From Dysgonomonas sp. (GTDB lineage Bacteria; Bacteroidota; Bacteroidia; Bacteroidales; Dysgonomonadaceae): a DNA stretch of 9,510 nt. Shown here piece by piece: positions 1 to 6,819 of this stretch; the stretch's first letter is position 1, and every line of letters begins with the position of its first letter. The notes under the pieces were generated by a model that was given only the letters and a program-made list of their open reading frames with translations, was not told the origin of the DNA and did no database searches. The translations under genes and the position numbers were made by a program. The stretch is from positions 1,208 through 10,717 of the forward strand of contig DQAM01000216.1 in NCBI GenBank assembly GCA_003523545.1. Reading direction: 5' to 3'.

Positions 1-531
1 GGAGGGAAACAATATAATACACGGTACGCCACAGGGGCAGGCATATATCTCAGGCATGTATGGGGTAATCAGACAGTCAGGTCGTTTTACGAAGACCCAC
101 AATCCAATCACACCGCTTATTCTTATACCTACGTGTATTCTCCCGAAGAACAAGAAGTTGGGCTTTGGGTTACTTTCCAAAATTACAGCCGTTCGGAAAA
201 AGACCTCCCTCCTCCGCAAGGAGAATGGGATTACAAAAAAAGCCGTCTTTGGATAAATGACGAAGCGGTAAATCCTCCGCAATGGCAGTCACAGCATACG
301 GTTCTGTCCAACGAAATACCGTTAACGAACGAGAATTTTGAAGTTCGAGAGCCTTTACTTGTACATCTGAAAAAAGGATGGAACAAGGTACTGCTGAAAC
401 TTCCTGTCGGGAGTTTTACTACAAAAGAAGTGAGATTGGTTAAGTGGATGTTCAATTTCGTATTCGTTACGCCCGATGGTAGCCATGCAGTCGATAACCT
501 TATTTATTCACCGGACAAATCATTCGAATGA
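1..531 (+). CDS. Beta-N-acetylhexosaminidase (GH20), C-terminal part, 5' truncated by window edge
   Basis: The reading frame is open from base 1 and ends at TGA 529-531, giving the last 176 residues of a larger protein. The fragment starts with a block containing YATGAGIYLRHVWG, continues through YTYVYSPEEQEVGLWVTFQN and LKKGWNKVLLKLPVGSFTT, and ends with FVFVTPDGSHAVDNLIYSP. I recognise this as the C-terminal beta-sandwich that follows the catalytic barrel in Bacteroidetes GH20 hexosaminidases (NahA-like). The catalytic Asp-Glu pair lies upstream of the window, so the activity is inferred from the tail only. The family releases terminal GlcNAc/GalNAc from host glycans, usually in the periplasm or at the cell surface. 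The stop overlaps the next start as ATGA, so the two genes are translationally coupled. An internal ATG at 133 is not the true start, because homologous sequence continues upstream of it. A different accessory domain-bearing glycosidase is the main alternative. Confidence 0.78.
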   Translation, partial: GGKQYNTRYATGAGIYLRHVWGNQTVRSFYEDPQSNHTAYSYTYVYSPEEQEVGLWVTFQNYSRSEKDLPPPQGEWDYKKSRLWINDEAVNPPQWQSQHTVLSNEIPLTNENFEVREPLLVHLKKGWNKVLLKLPVGSFTTKEVRLVKWMFNFVFVTPDGSHAVDNLIYSPDKSFE

Positions 532-1175
532 GAAAATTAATAGCCTTTTTATTCATAACGCTGGCTTTGAACGGACTAGCCCAAGAACGTAAATATTCCA
601 CATTTTACGAGCAACGGGCTAGCTTGTTCAACCTATTGCCTGTATCGTCCGACGATATAGTTTTTGTTGGAAACAGCATTACCAACGGAGGAGAATGGCA
701 TGAGCTTTTCGAGGACAAGCATATCAAAAACCGGGGAATAAGCGGGGATATTTCAGAAGGTGTCTACGACCGTTTGGAAAGTATCACGAAAGGGAAACCG
801 AAAAAGATTTTCCTGATGATAGGCACGAATGATATTGCAAAGAATATCCCTATAAACACAATTGCAGAAAATATAGAAAAAATAATCCTCAAAATAAAAG
901 AAGATTCTCCCGAAACAGGTATTTATATGCAAAGTGTTTTACCTGTGAATCCGGATTTCAAGATGTTTTCGGGGCATATGAAGCCCGATTCGATTAAATC
1001 ACTCAATAGGAGAATTGAAAAACTTTCGCATACCTACAATACGGTTTATATCGACTTATACCCGGAATTTCTTATGCAAGGTACGGATAAACTTTCCCCC
1101 GGTATACCAATGACGGACTTCATCTTTTGGGTGAAGGATATTTACATTGGGCCCAGATTGTATCACCTTATATAA
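528..1175 (+). pseudogene. SGNH/GDSL esterase, probable sialate O-acetylesterase, frameshifted near C-terminus
   Basis: The product as read is 215 residues with a signal peptide (about residues 1-19, ending in LNGLAQ), so it is exported. SGNH blocks are visible: nucleophile Ser50 in VFVGNSITNGG, oxyanion Gly70 in NRGISGD, and Asn101 in IGTND. The block V Asp-x-x-His is absent from this frame. It is present in another frame as NDGLHLLGEGYLHW, with Asp codon 1112-1114 and His codon 1121-1123. The frame breaks after Pro191 at the C-run 1096-1100: six Cs would read Ser-Pro-Arg and continue into NDGLHL, while five Cs give 24 unrelated residues and a stop at 1175. The protein as written should lack its catalytic dyad. 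The start ATG overlaps the GH20 stop. The neighbours (hexosaminidase, NanM-like, NanT-like) suggest removal of O-acetyl groups from sialic acids; the exact ester substrate is inferred. A sequencing indel would produce the same picture. Confidence 0.82.
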
Positions 1176-1186
1176 AAGAAAATAAC

Positions 1187-2260
1187 ATGAATTCAACTAT
1201 AGAAAGATTACTCGATTACCCGATACACGGCGGTGTATCCGCACCTTTCGCGGGAGTTCACAATAATATGCTGATTGTTGCAGGAGGATGCAACTTTCCC
1301 GATGTACCCGCTTCGGACGGAGGAAGTAAAGATTTTTACGACGATATTTTTTATCTGGATACTACTCAACCCCAAAATGGATGGACAAAAAGCTTTTCAT
1401 GACTTTATAAAGTTGCATACGGCTCGTCTGTAACAACGCGAGACGGTATTATCTGCATAGGTGGACAAAATGAGAAAGGAGCGATAAACAAAGTTGTCCG
1501 CATTTATTTTGACAAAGAAGTACAAAAAATTAAGACAGAAGATTTACCCTCCTTGCCAGTAGGAATCTTCAATGCGGGAACTACACTAATTAACGATAAA
1601 ATATACATAACGGGCGGAGTTTCTTCGGAAGGAAAATCAGATTATATATACAGCCTCGATATGAACGATATAAAAAAAGGCTGGCAACGGATAAATACAA
1701 ATCAGACAGATGAACGCCAGCAACCTGTTGTCTTTGCGCAGAATGGTAATCTATTCATGGCAGGGGGATATGATGAAAAGAACGCAAAGGTATTTTCGGA
1801 TGTATTGAAGTTCAATCTTTGGGACAATAAATGGTATAAATTTTCCGTAATAGGAACGGAGGGAAGCCCACAAACATTTATCGGTTCCGGAAGTGTAAAC
1901 CTCTCCTCTTCTTGCACCGTTTTTACTGGTGGTGCCGATTACGAAATATTTACGTCGGCTTTGAAAAGGATAAAAAGTAGACAGGAAGCCGTTGCGACTG
2001 GGAATACTGAACTAGCTGAGTCTTTACAAAAAGCAGGTAAAGAATACATGACTCAACCTGCGGATTGGTATAAGTTCCATGTAAACCTGTTGACGTTCGA
2101 TGCCCAAAATAAAGAATGGAAATCTTTGGGGGATTTTCCACAATCGGCACGTGCAGGGGCAGGAATAGCTATTCATGGAAATGAACTGTATATTATCTGC
2201 GGGGAGTTAAAACCGGGCATCCGTACAGCAGAAGTAAATAAGATAATCTTGAATCGATAA
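1187..2260 (+). pseudogene. nanM: N-acetylneuraminate mutarotase/epimerase, NanM/YjhT-type kelch propeller, interrupted by in-frame TGA
   Basis: From ATG 1187 the frame reads a six-bladed kelch protein of 357 codons before the final stop, but codon 72 (1400-1402) is TGA. Blade motifs appear on both sides of it in the same frame: IVAGGCNFPD and YDDIFYLD before, then ICIGGQN, IYITGGVSSEG, LFMAGGYDEKN, VFTGGADYE and LYIICGELKPG after. Reading through the TGA gives WTKSFS-stop-LYKVAYGSSVTT, and the family pattern continues without gap or shift, so this is a point nonsense change and not an indel. The family interconverts sialic acid anomers (NanM) or related isomers, usually in the periplasm. Read from 1187 the protein has no signal peptide, which is odd for that role and fits an ancestral fusion to the exported esterase upstream. 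A TTG at 1553 could restart the frame but would omit two blades. The next gene begins 12 bp downstream. The symbol is by family resemblance. Confidence 0.8.
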
Positions 2261-2272
2261 AATAAAAATACC

Positions 2273-3508
2273 ATGAAACTTGAAAACAAAAAAATATACC
2301 CTTGGATAGTGGTCGGACTGCTTTGGTTCGTGGCTTTGCTCAATTATATGGACAGGCAGATGCTTTCGACCATGCGTGACTCTATGATGATAGATATAGC
2401 AGAACTCGAATCGGCAGCCAATTTCGGACGGTTGATGGCTATATTCCTTTGGATATACGGACTGATGAGCCCCGTTGCAGGGATTATTGCCGACAGGCTG
2501 AATCGCAAATGGCTGATTGTCGGAAGTTTGTTCGTCTGGTCGGCTGTTACTCTTATGATGGGTTACTCAACCAGTTTTGACCAATTGTATGTTCTCCGCG
2601 CACTTATGGGTGTAAGTGAAGCGCTTTATATTCCGGCAGGGCTTTCGCTAATAGCCGATTTCCATTCCGATAAGACTCGTTCGCTTGCTGTAGGTATTCA
2701 CATGACAGGACTATATACCGGACAGGCTATCGGAGGCTTCGGGGCGACAGTTGCACAAGCTTATTCTTGGGAAGCCACTTTCCATTGGTTCGGGATTATC
2801 GGGATTGCCTACAGTGTTGTTCTTATTTTATTTTTAAGGGAGAAAAAGACCAAAGAAAAACTACTGGAAAGACCAGAGAAAAAAGAAAAAGTTCCGGTAT
2901 TCAAAGGGATAGCAATGATTGCGACTAATATATGGTTCTGGGTAATTTTGCTGTATTTTGCAACTCCGAGTTTACCCGGATGGGCTACAAAGAACTGGCT
3001 CCCTACCCTATTTTCGAATAATTTATCTATTGAGATGGCTCAGGCAGGCCCAATGTCGACTATTACCATTGCTGTATCTTCATTTATCGGCGTCATTTTT
3101 GGAGGAATCTTATCCGACAGGTGGATACAAAGGAATGTTCGCGGACGTATTTATACCGGTGCTATCGGTCTGGGTCTCACTATTCCATCATTATTACTGC
3201 TCGGATTCGGCACCAGCTTTGTTACGGTAGTGGGAGGCGCTTTATGTTTTGGATTAGGATACGGAATGTTCGATGCCAATAATATGCCTATCCTCTGCCA
3301 GTTTGTTTCCTCCAAATATAGGGCTACAGTTTACGGTTTGATGAACATGACGGGAGTGTTCGCCGGAGCATTTATAACCAATCTTTTGGGAAAATCTACA
3401 GACTCGGGAACATTAGGAAGTGATTTTGCTATGTTGAGTATTTTAGTATTTATAGTTTTATGTGTTCAATTGATATTCCTCAGACCGAAAGAAAAGAGTA
3501 TAGAATAA
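2273..3508 (+). CDS. nanT: MFS transporter, probable sialic acid permease (NanT-like)
   Basis: This 411-residue protein has the length and hydrophobic profile of a 12-helix major facilitator. Helix 1 ends in LLNYMDRQM (Asp27-Arg28), the pattern of the anion:cation symporter branch. The helix 2-3 loop carries GIIADRLNRKW (residues about 70-80), matching the MFS signature loop, and a related SDRWIQRNVRGR follows helix 8. A charged Lys/Glu-rich central loop (about 189-210) separates the two six-helix halves. It acts in the inner membrane. The substrate is inferred from context: hexosaminidase, O-acetylesterase and NanM-like mutarotase precede it at gaps of 12 bp or less, as in Bacteroidetes nan operons where the permease imports free N-acetylneuraminate. 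Unlike the two genes before it, this frame is intact. Another acidic sugar is possible. It is the last gene of the operon, with a terminator about 90 bp downstream. Confidence 0.82.
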   Translation: MKLENKKIYPWIVVGLLWFVALLNYMDRQMLSTMRDSMMIDIAELESAANFGRLMAIFLWIYGLMSPVAGIIADRLNRKWLIVGSLFVWSAVTLMMGYSTSFDQLYVLRALMGVSEALYIPAGLSLIADFHSDKTRSLAVGIHMTGLYTGQAIGGFGATVAQAYSWEATFHWFGIIGIAYSVVLILFLREKKTKEKLLERPEKKEKVPVFKGIAMIATNIWFWVILLYFATPSLPGWATKNWLPTLFSNNLSIEMAQAGPMSTITIAVSSFIGVIFGGILSDRWIQRNVRGRIYTGAIGLGLTIPSLLLLGFGTSFVTVVGGALCFGLGYGMFDANNMPILCQFVSSKYRATVYGLMNMTGVFAGAFITNLLGKSTDSGTLGSDFAMLSILVFIVLCVQLIFLRPKEKSIE

Positions 3509-3597
3509 GAATATATTCCGATAAAACTTTTGAAAATATTACAGTAAATTGTTGAAATAATTACATTTAGAGAATATAACGTGGAACCATTCAAAAG

Positions 3598-3636
3598 TAA
3601 AGCAGTTACAAAAATGTAATTGCTTTATTATTTTTA
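3598..3636 (+). terminator. Rho-independent terminator of the sialic acid operon
   Basis: The left arm TAAAGCAGTTACA (3598-3610) pairs with TGTAATTGCTTTA (3615-3627) over 13 positions with one G-U pair and an AAAA loop, followed by the T-rich TTATTTTTA. It lies 89 bp after the transporter stop and before the converging minus-strand gene, so it ends the plus-strand unit. The rest of 3509-3684 is AT-rich and shows no other feature. Confidence 0.85.
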
Positions 3637-3684
3637 TAAGGTACGTGGTCTTTGATTTCCTACATATTGGTTTTAATCTAATAT

Positions 3685-4356
3685 TTAATTTTTGTTATAC
3701 TTTTGTTTCTTGAGAACCTTTTGCAGTTCATCTTTCAATTTTTGTGCTGATTCTTCCATTCCATTGTTTAATAGATGAAAATTGAACTTACGGTTCCAAT
3801 GCGGATCTCTAAAATCATAATTTTTCCCGAAAAGCAATTTTCTGTCTATACTATATGTTTCACTTGCTATTTGGGTTTTCAATTCAAAAACACGATCATT
3901 ATCCTGTTTGAATTCATCGAGCATGGCGTAACTTTCCGTAATCTCCAGTAATTGGTTGCGATCGGAGAGTAGTCTCATTGCTCCCGTGTTTACAAACATG
4001 TCGAAAGCTCCCCTTTTGTATGAAAAAGGAACAATGCTTGACAGCACTCTATCGTATTTCATTATACTATCATTATTATATGCTCCCGAATCTGCTACAA
4101 CTCTGAAGAGATAATTCCTTAAATGTTCGTGTTCTCTATGATATTCTATGATAACATCAAGTCTTTTGCAATTTTCTTCCAGTTCGGTATATACTGCATT
4201 TAGCTGAAGACTGAGGTCTTTCTTTTCTTCGATACCATTAATTACTCCTCCAGCATATAATGTAACGGCAACACCAATGATAACAACTGATACTTCACGA
4301 AGATATTTTGGAAATTTTATTTGTTTCAGTCGGAGAAAGAAATTTTTTGTATTCAT
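3685..4356 (-). CDS. Single-pass membrane protein of unknown function (DUF6090-like)
   Basis: The product is 223 residues. A basic N-terminus (about 1-20, with FFLRLKQIKFPKYLRE) leads into one hydrophobic segment, VSVVIIGVAVTLYAGGVI (about 23-40). The rest is soluble, charged and mostly helical, with likely coiled-coil stretches (about 42-75 and 145-165) and a Lys-rich end (LKKQKYNKN). The LREVSVVIIGVAVTL motif after a short basic stretch is what I associate with DUF6090, a Bacteroidetes-specific family without known function. No catalytic motif is visible. By the positive-inside rule the short N-terminus is cytoplasmic and the bulk periplasmic. It is monocistronic, converges on the sialic acid operon and diverges from the GH5 gene, so nothing links it to sugar use. 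The ATG is supported by a TATATTTG box just upstream. Confidence 0.72.
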   Translation of the reverse strand: MNTKNFFLRLKQIKFPKYLREVSVVIIGVAVTLYAGGVINGIEEKKDLSLQLNAVYTELEENCKRLDVIIEYHREHEHLRNYLFRVVADSGAYNNDSIMKYDRVLSSIVPFSYKRGAFDMFVNTGAMRLLSDRNQLLEITESYAMLDEFKQDNDRVFELKTQIASETYSIDRKLLFGKNYDFRDPHWNRKFNFHLLNNGMEESAQKLKDELQKVLKKQKYNKN

Positions 4357-4375
4357 AAATTAGTTATTTTTCACA

Positions 4376-4383
4376 CAAATATA
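4376..4383 (-). promoter_or_regulatory. Probable -7 box of the DUF6090-like gene
   Basis: On the minus strand this reads TATATTTG, an exact match to the Bacteroidetes -7 consensus TAnnTTTG, about 20 bp upstream of the start codon. No clear TTG is seen at the -33 distance, so the match rests on one box in AT-rich DNA. Confidence 0.5.
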
Positions 4384-4528
4384 AAAAACACCATAATATA
4401 AAAGATATATGTTTGAAAAATTTATTTGGATATTATTTTACACACTTCTGATTAGTCAATATTATTAACCCCGATATGGTAAATAGTATTTTTTCAGAAA
4501 AGTATTAACATTCAGTGATATAGTATAA

Positions 4529-4557
4529 TTGTTTTTCGGTTAGTATGTTTAGTTTTG
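4529..4557 (+). promoter_or_regulatory. Promoter of the GH5 gene (TTG -33, TAGTTTTG -7)
   Basis: TTG at 4529-4531 and TAGTTTTG at 4550-4557 are separated by 18 bp, close to the Bacteroidetes primary sigma factor pattern. The start codon is 28 bp beyond the -7 box, implying a very short leader. The -33 TTG overlaps the end of a GTATAATT motif (4523-4530), and the -7 box sits between the arms of an inverted repeat. The 4357-4585 gap thus holds two divergent promoters and no gene. Confidence 0.7.
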
Positions 4558-4569
4558 CCCCATACTAAC
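4539..4569. promoter_or_regulatory. 9-bp inverted repeat flanking the GH5 -7 box, candidate operator
   Basis: GTTAGTATG (4539-4547) and CATACTAAC (4561-4569) are perfect reverse complements separated by 13 bp that contain the -7 box. The arm centres are 22 bp apart, about two helical turns, which suits a dimeric repressor. The expected transcription start lies at the right arm, so a leader hairpin is less likely than a DNA-level site. No regulator gene is in the window. Confidence 0.55.
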
Positions 4570-4585
4570 TTTAACAATTACTAGC

Positions 4586-6475
4586 ATGAGAAAATTAATC
4601 TTTTATTTCATTTTATTATTTATTGCAGTTAATACTAATTCCCAAAACAAAATTGTTTGTAATTTCAACTACCTATCTTCTAATTACAATTCGTGGGGAA
4701 ATGTTTCACTGAATGTCCAAACATCTACAGACGGCAGTCTCGGTAAAGCAGGTCTTGTTTCCATTCCTGCGAATAATGAAGGAGACGGAATTTATTTTAA
4801 CCTGAATAATATGTTTACAAAATCAAATTATTCGGGAGTTAAAATACGGGTAAAGTCCGGCAATATGGGAACTTTCTCTTTTGTCTATAAACTTGAAAAC
4901 ACCTCTACCGGAGCTTCTGTATCAGATTGGGAAACCTATCCCAAATACAATGCGAACGGACAATGGCAGGATGTGATATTGCCTTTAGACAGGCTTTCGG
5001 ACGGACAATTCAACAGGATTACTTTAGTTCCGGGTGCATATGAATCCAAACCGGCTTTTTCATTCTATATCGATGAAATCGCTCTTGTAAATAAAAACGT
5101 GAATTCTGGTAGTCCTACTGTAACCATCAGTGGTAATAAGTTCTATGCCTATGGTAAGCAGATTTTCTTTAATGGTATAAATACTGCATGGCAATGGAAC
5201 AACGATTATCGTCTCGATTTTTTAGGAAGGAATTATAATCACCAATGGTGGCAAGAAGAATTTACCCGTTACGAACAAAACAATATCAATCTGGCAAGAA
5301 TATGGATACACGGGGGAGGTAATACCAGCCCATCGTTGAATGGAGACGGATTGGTTACCGGAGCAACAGCCCAATTCTGGACTGATATGGATAGACTTGT
5401 CGCATTGTCCAGAGAAAGACAAATCTATATTATGCCCACTTTCTGGTCTTTTGATATGGTGATTAATAATTATAATGCAACCCGTTGGAGCCAGTTCCGG
5501 CAGATTATCAACGATGAAAACAAGACAAAATGGTATTGCGAATATTTTCTTGTTCCATTTGTAAAACGATACAATGATGAGCCTTATGTAATGGGTTATG
5601 ACATCTGTAACGAAATTGAGCATATGTGGAGGGATGCTAATTGCGGTAATTTATCCCGTGACAATGTTATGCGGTTTGTAGCTATCTGCGCTTCCTACAT
5701 ACACAAGCATACCGATAAACCCGTTACGTCGGGCTCGATGTGGATTATCTGTAACAGTAGTAAATACAATAGCTGGACGTGGGCGGATACCTATGCAGGC
5801 AATAATTATAGTGAAGCTTCACTGAGGGCAAGATACAATGACCCGGATGCATATCTTGATTTTTATTCTCCACATTGGTATCAATGGCAATCGTCAGGAG
5901 CATTCTTTAGTAAAACTATCGGCGAATGGATGGATGACGGATACAAAGCTGTTGTTATAGGAGAAACACCCGGATATAACGTAAATGAATCAGGATGGAA
6001 TATGACATTGGCGAATGCTTATCTGAATGCACATTGGAACGGCTACAGTGGTGTATGTGCATGGAAAAGCCCTTGGGAGAATGACGGATACGGTACTTTT
6101 GCAGGAATAACACCGGCTACGAATAATTTTTATCGTAATTATCCGCAATTAGTTTATCCTAACGGAAAACGACAGACATTTATGGCATCCGATTATTCAC
6201 TCACTGATAATATACCTATAACAAGTGATGATGTCGCTACCGATATAGACATATCTGTTATTAACGGTAATATCCTGAAAGTAAATATTGAAAACAACTA
6301 TAAAAATGCCACGATGCAGATAGTCGACGTACAGGCAAGCCGTATATTATCTACTCAGAAAATCAAAAATCAAAACACTGAATTCAATCTCGAGCATCTC
6401 GGAGGTAATAAAATTATAGGAGTGCAAGTTGTCCGGGGCGACGATGTGGTTTCAAAAAAGTTTTATATAAAGTAA
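4586..6475 (+). CDS. Secreted GH5-type glycosidase, probable endo-beta-1,4-mannanase, with N-terminal beta-sandwich and possible T9SS tail
   Basis: This is a 629-residue exported enzyme. Residues 1-20 are a signal peptide (MRKLIFYFILLF...NSQ). Residues about 22-168 form a beta-rich module resembling carbohydrate-binding sandwiches, ending FSFYIDEIALV. A short Ser/Gly linker follows. Residues about 178-525 are a clan GH-A barrel: Arg238 in NLARIW, the strand-4 Asn342-Glu343 pair (YDICNEIEH) as acid/base, His430 in SPHWYQW, and Glu460 in VVIGETPG as nucleophile. Residues about 550-629 form an extra beta-rich tail ending VVSKKFYIK, similar to type IX secretion sorting domains. Mannanase is favoured because a GH2 beta-mannosidase follows, but the subfamily is uncertain and other beta-glycan endo-activity (glucan, xylan) is possible; the acid/base motif is NEI, not the usual NEP. 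It has its own promoter and terminator. Confidence 0.78.
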   Translation: MRKLIFYFILLFIAVNTNSQNKIVCNFNYLSSNYNSWGNVSLNVQTSTDGSLGKAGLVSIPANNEGDGIYFNLNNMFTKSNYSGVKIRVKSGNMGTFSFVYKLENTSTGASVSDWETYPKYNANGQWQDVILPLDRLSDGQFNRITLVPGAYESKPAFSFYIDEIALVNKNVNSGSPTVTISGNKFYAYGKQIFFNGINTAWQWNNDYRLDFLGRNYNHQWWQEEFTRYEQNNINLARIWIHGGGNTSPSLNGDGLVTGATAQFWTDMDRLVALSRERQIYIMPTFWSFDMVINNYNATRWSQFRQIINDENKTKWYCEYFLVPFVKRYNDEPYVMGYDICNEIEHMWRDANCGNLSRDNVMRFVAICASYIHKHTDKPVTSGSMWIICNSSKYNSWTWADTYAGNNYSEASLRARYNDPDAYLDFYSPHWYQWQSSGAFFSKTIGEWMDDGYKAVVIGETPGYNVNESGWNMTLANAYLNAHWNGYSGVCAWKSPWENDGYGTFAGITPATNNFYRNYPQLVYPNGKRQTFMASDYSLTDNIPITSDDVATDIDISVINGNILKVNIENNYKNATMQIVDVQASRILSTQKIKNQNTEFNLEHLGGNKIIGVQVVRGDDVVSKKFYIK

Positions 6476-6500
6476 TTCTTTAAGGGTAAATTAAAGTAGA

Positions 6501-6534
6501 AAAGCAAAGCTGATATTTTGGCTTTGCTTTTTTT
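6501..6534 (+). terminator. Rho-independent terminator after the GH5 gene
   Basis: AAAGCAAAGC (6501-6510) and GCTTTGCTTT (6521-6530) form a perfect 10-bp stem around a 10-nt loop, followed by TTTT. It lies 25 bp after the GH5 stop, so the GH2 gene needs its own promoter. Confidence 0.88.
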
Positions 6535-6559
6535 GTTAATCTCACGATATTTCAAAATA

Positions 6560-6591
6560 GTATAATTCTTTAATTATATTGTATAATTCTT
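6560..6591 (+). repeat. Two direct GTATAATTCTT repeats, 21-bp period, upstream of the GH2 gene
   Basis: GTATAATTCTT occurs at 6560-6570 and again at 6581-6591, exactly 21 bp apart. The first copy also forms an inverted repeat, TATAATT-CTTT-AATTATA (6561-6578). The second copy starts 27 bp before the -7 candidate at 6608, the same offset as the GTATAATT in front of the GH5 gene. It could be a regulator site or part of the -33 region; AT-richness makes chance a real alternative. Confidence 0.5.
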
Positions 6592-6607
6592 ACTCGTCAT
6601 TAATAAA

Positions 6608-6615
6608 TAGCTTTG
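6608..6615 (+). promoter_or_regulatory. Probable -7 box of the GH2 beta-mannosidase gene
   Basis: TAGCTTTG matches TAnnTTTG. At the expected -33 position there is TTC (6587-6589) where the GH5 promoter has TTG, so this promoter may be weaker or activator-dependent. The inferred leader is about 200 nt, AT-rich, and shows no recognised riboswitch. The interval 6476-6819 holds this promoter, the terminator and the direct repeats, and no gene. Confidence 0.48.
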
Positions 6616-6819
6616 TATTATGAATATAACAGTATTGTGAAGGATTAATTTTTTATAATTATTATTGCTTCATTATAATCAGACTATTGCTAGCCTTCAA
6701 GAATATAAGTATATTGGGATAAATTTGAAATCTAATCCGTGCAATTCGAATTATTTGTAGGCAGAAGCAGTGAGAATGTTATTAATACCACATTTGAAAA
6801 ACGAATTAAATGCATACAT

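Noticed and set aside
1094..1100. Programmed -1 ribosomal frameshift site in the esterase
   Set aside because: The heptamer T-TCC-CCC does not fit X-XXY-YYZ, and the shifted frame soon meets the TGA at 1400, so no intact fusion would result. Kept only as a minor alternative.
1553..2260. Independent gene starting at TTG 1553
   Set aside because: Kelch sequence continues upstream in the same frame as far as the TGA at 1400, so this is the rest of the interrupted mutarotase.
5222..5623. 133-codon open frame on the minus strand inside the GH5 gene
   Set aside because: It is antisense to the GH5 barrel, including the acid/base strand, and resembles no protein family.
6561..6578. TATAATT-CTTT-AATTATA hairpin as a terminator
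   Set aside because: It is an all A-T stem with no following T-run, and the GH5 terminator at 6501-6534 already fills that role.
6739..6819. GTG at 6739 as the start of the beta-mannosidase
   Set aside because: It would put 27 polar residues before a clear signal peptide beginning at ATG 6820.
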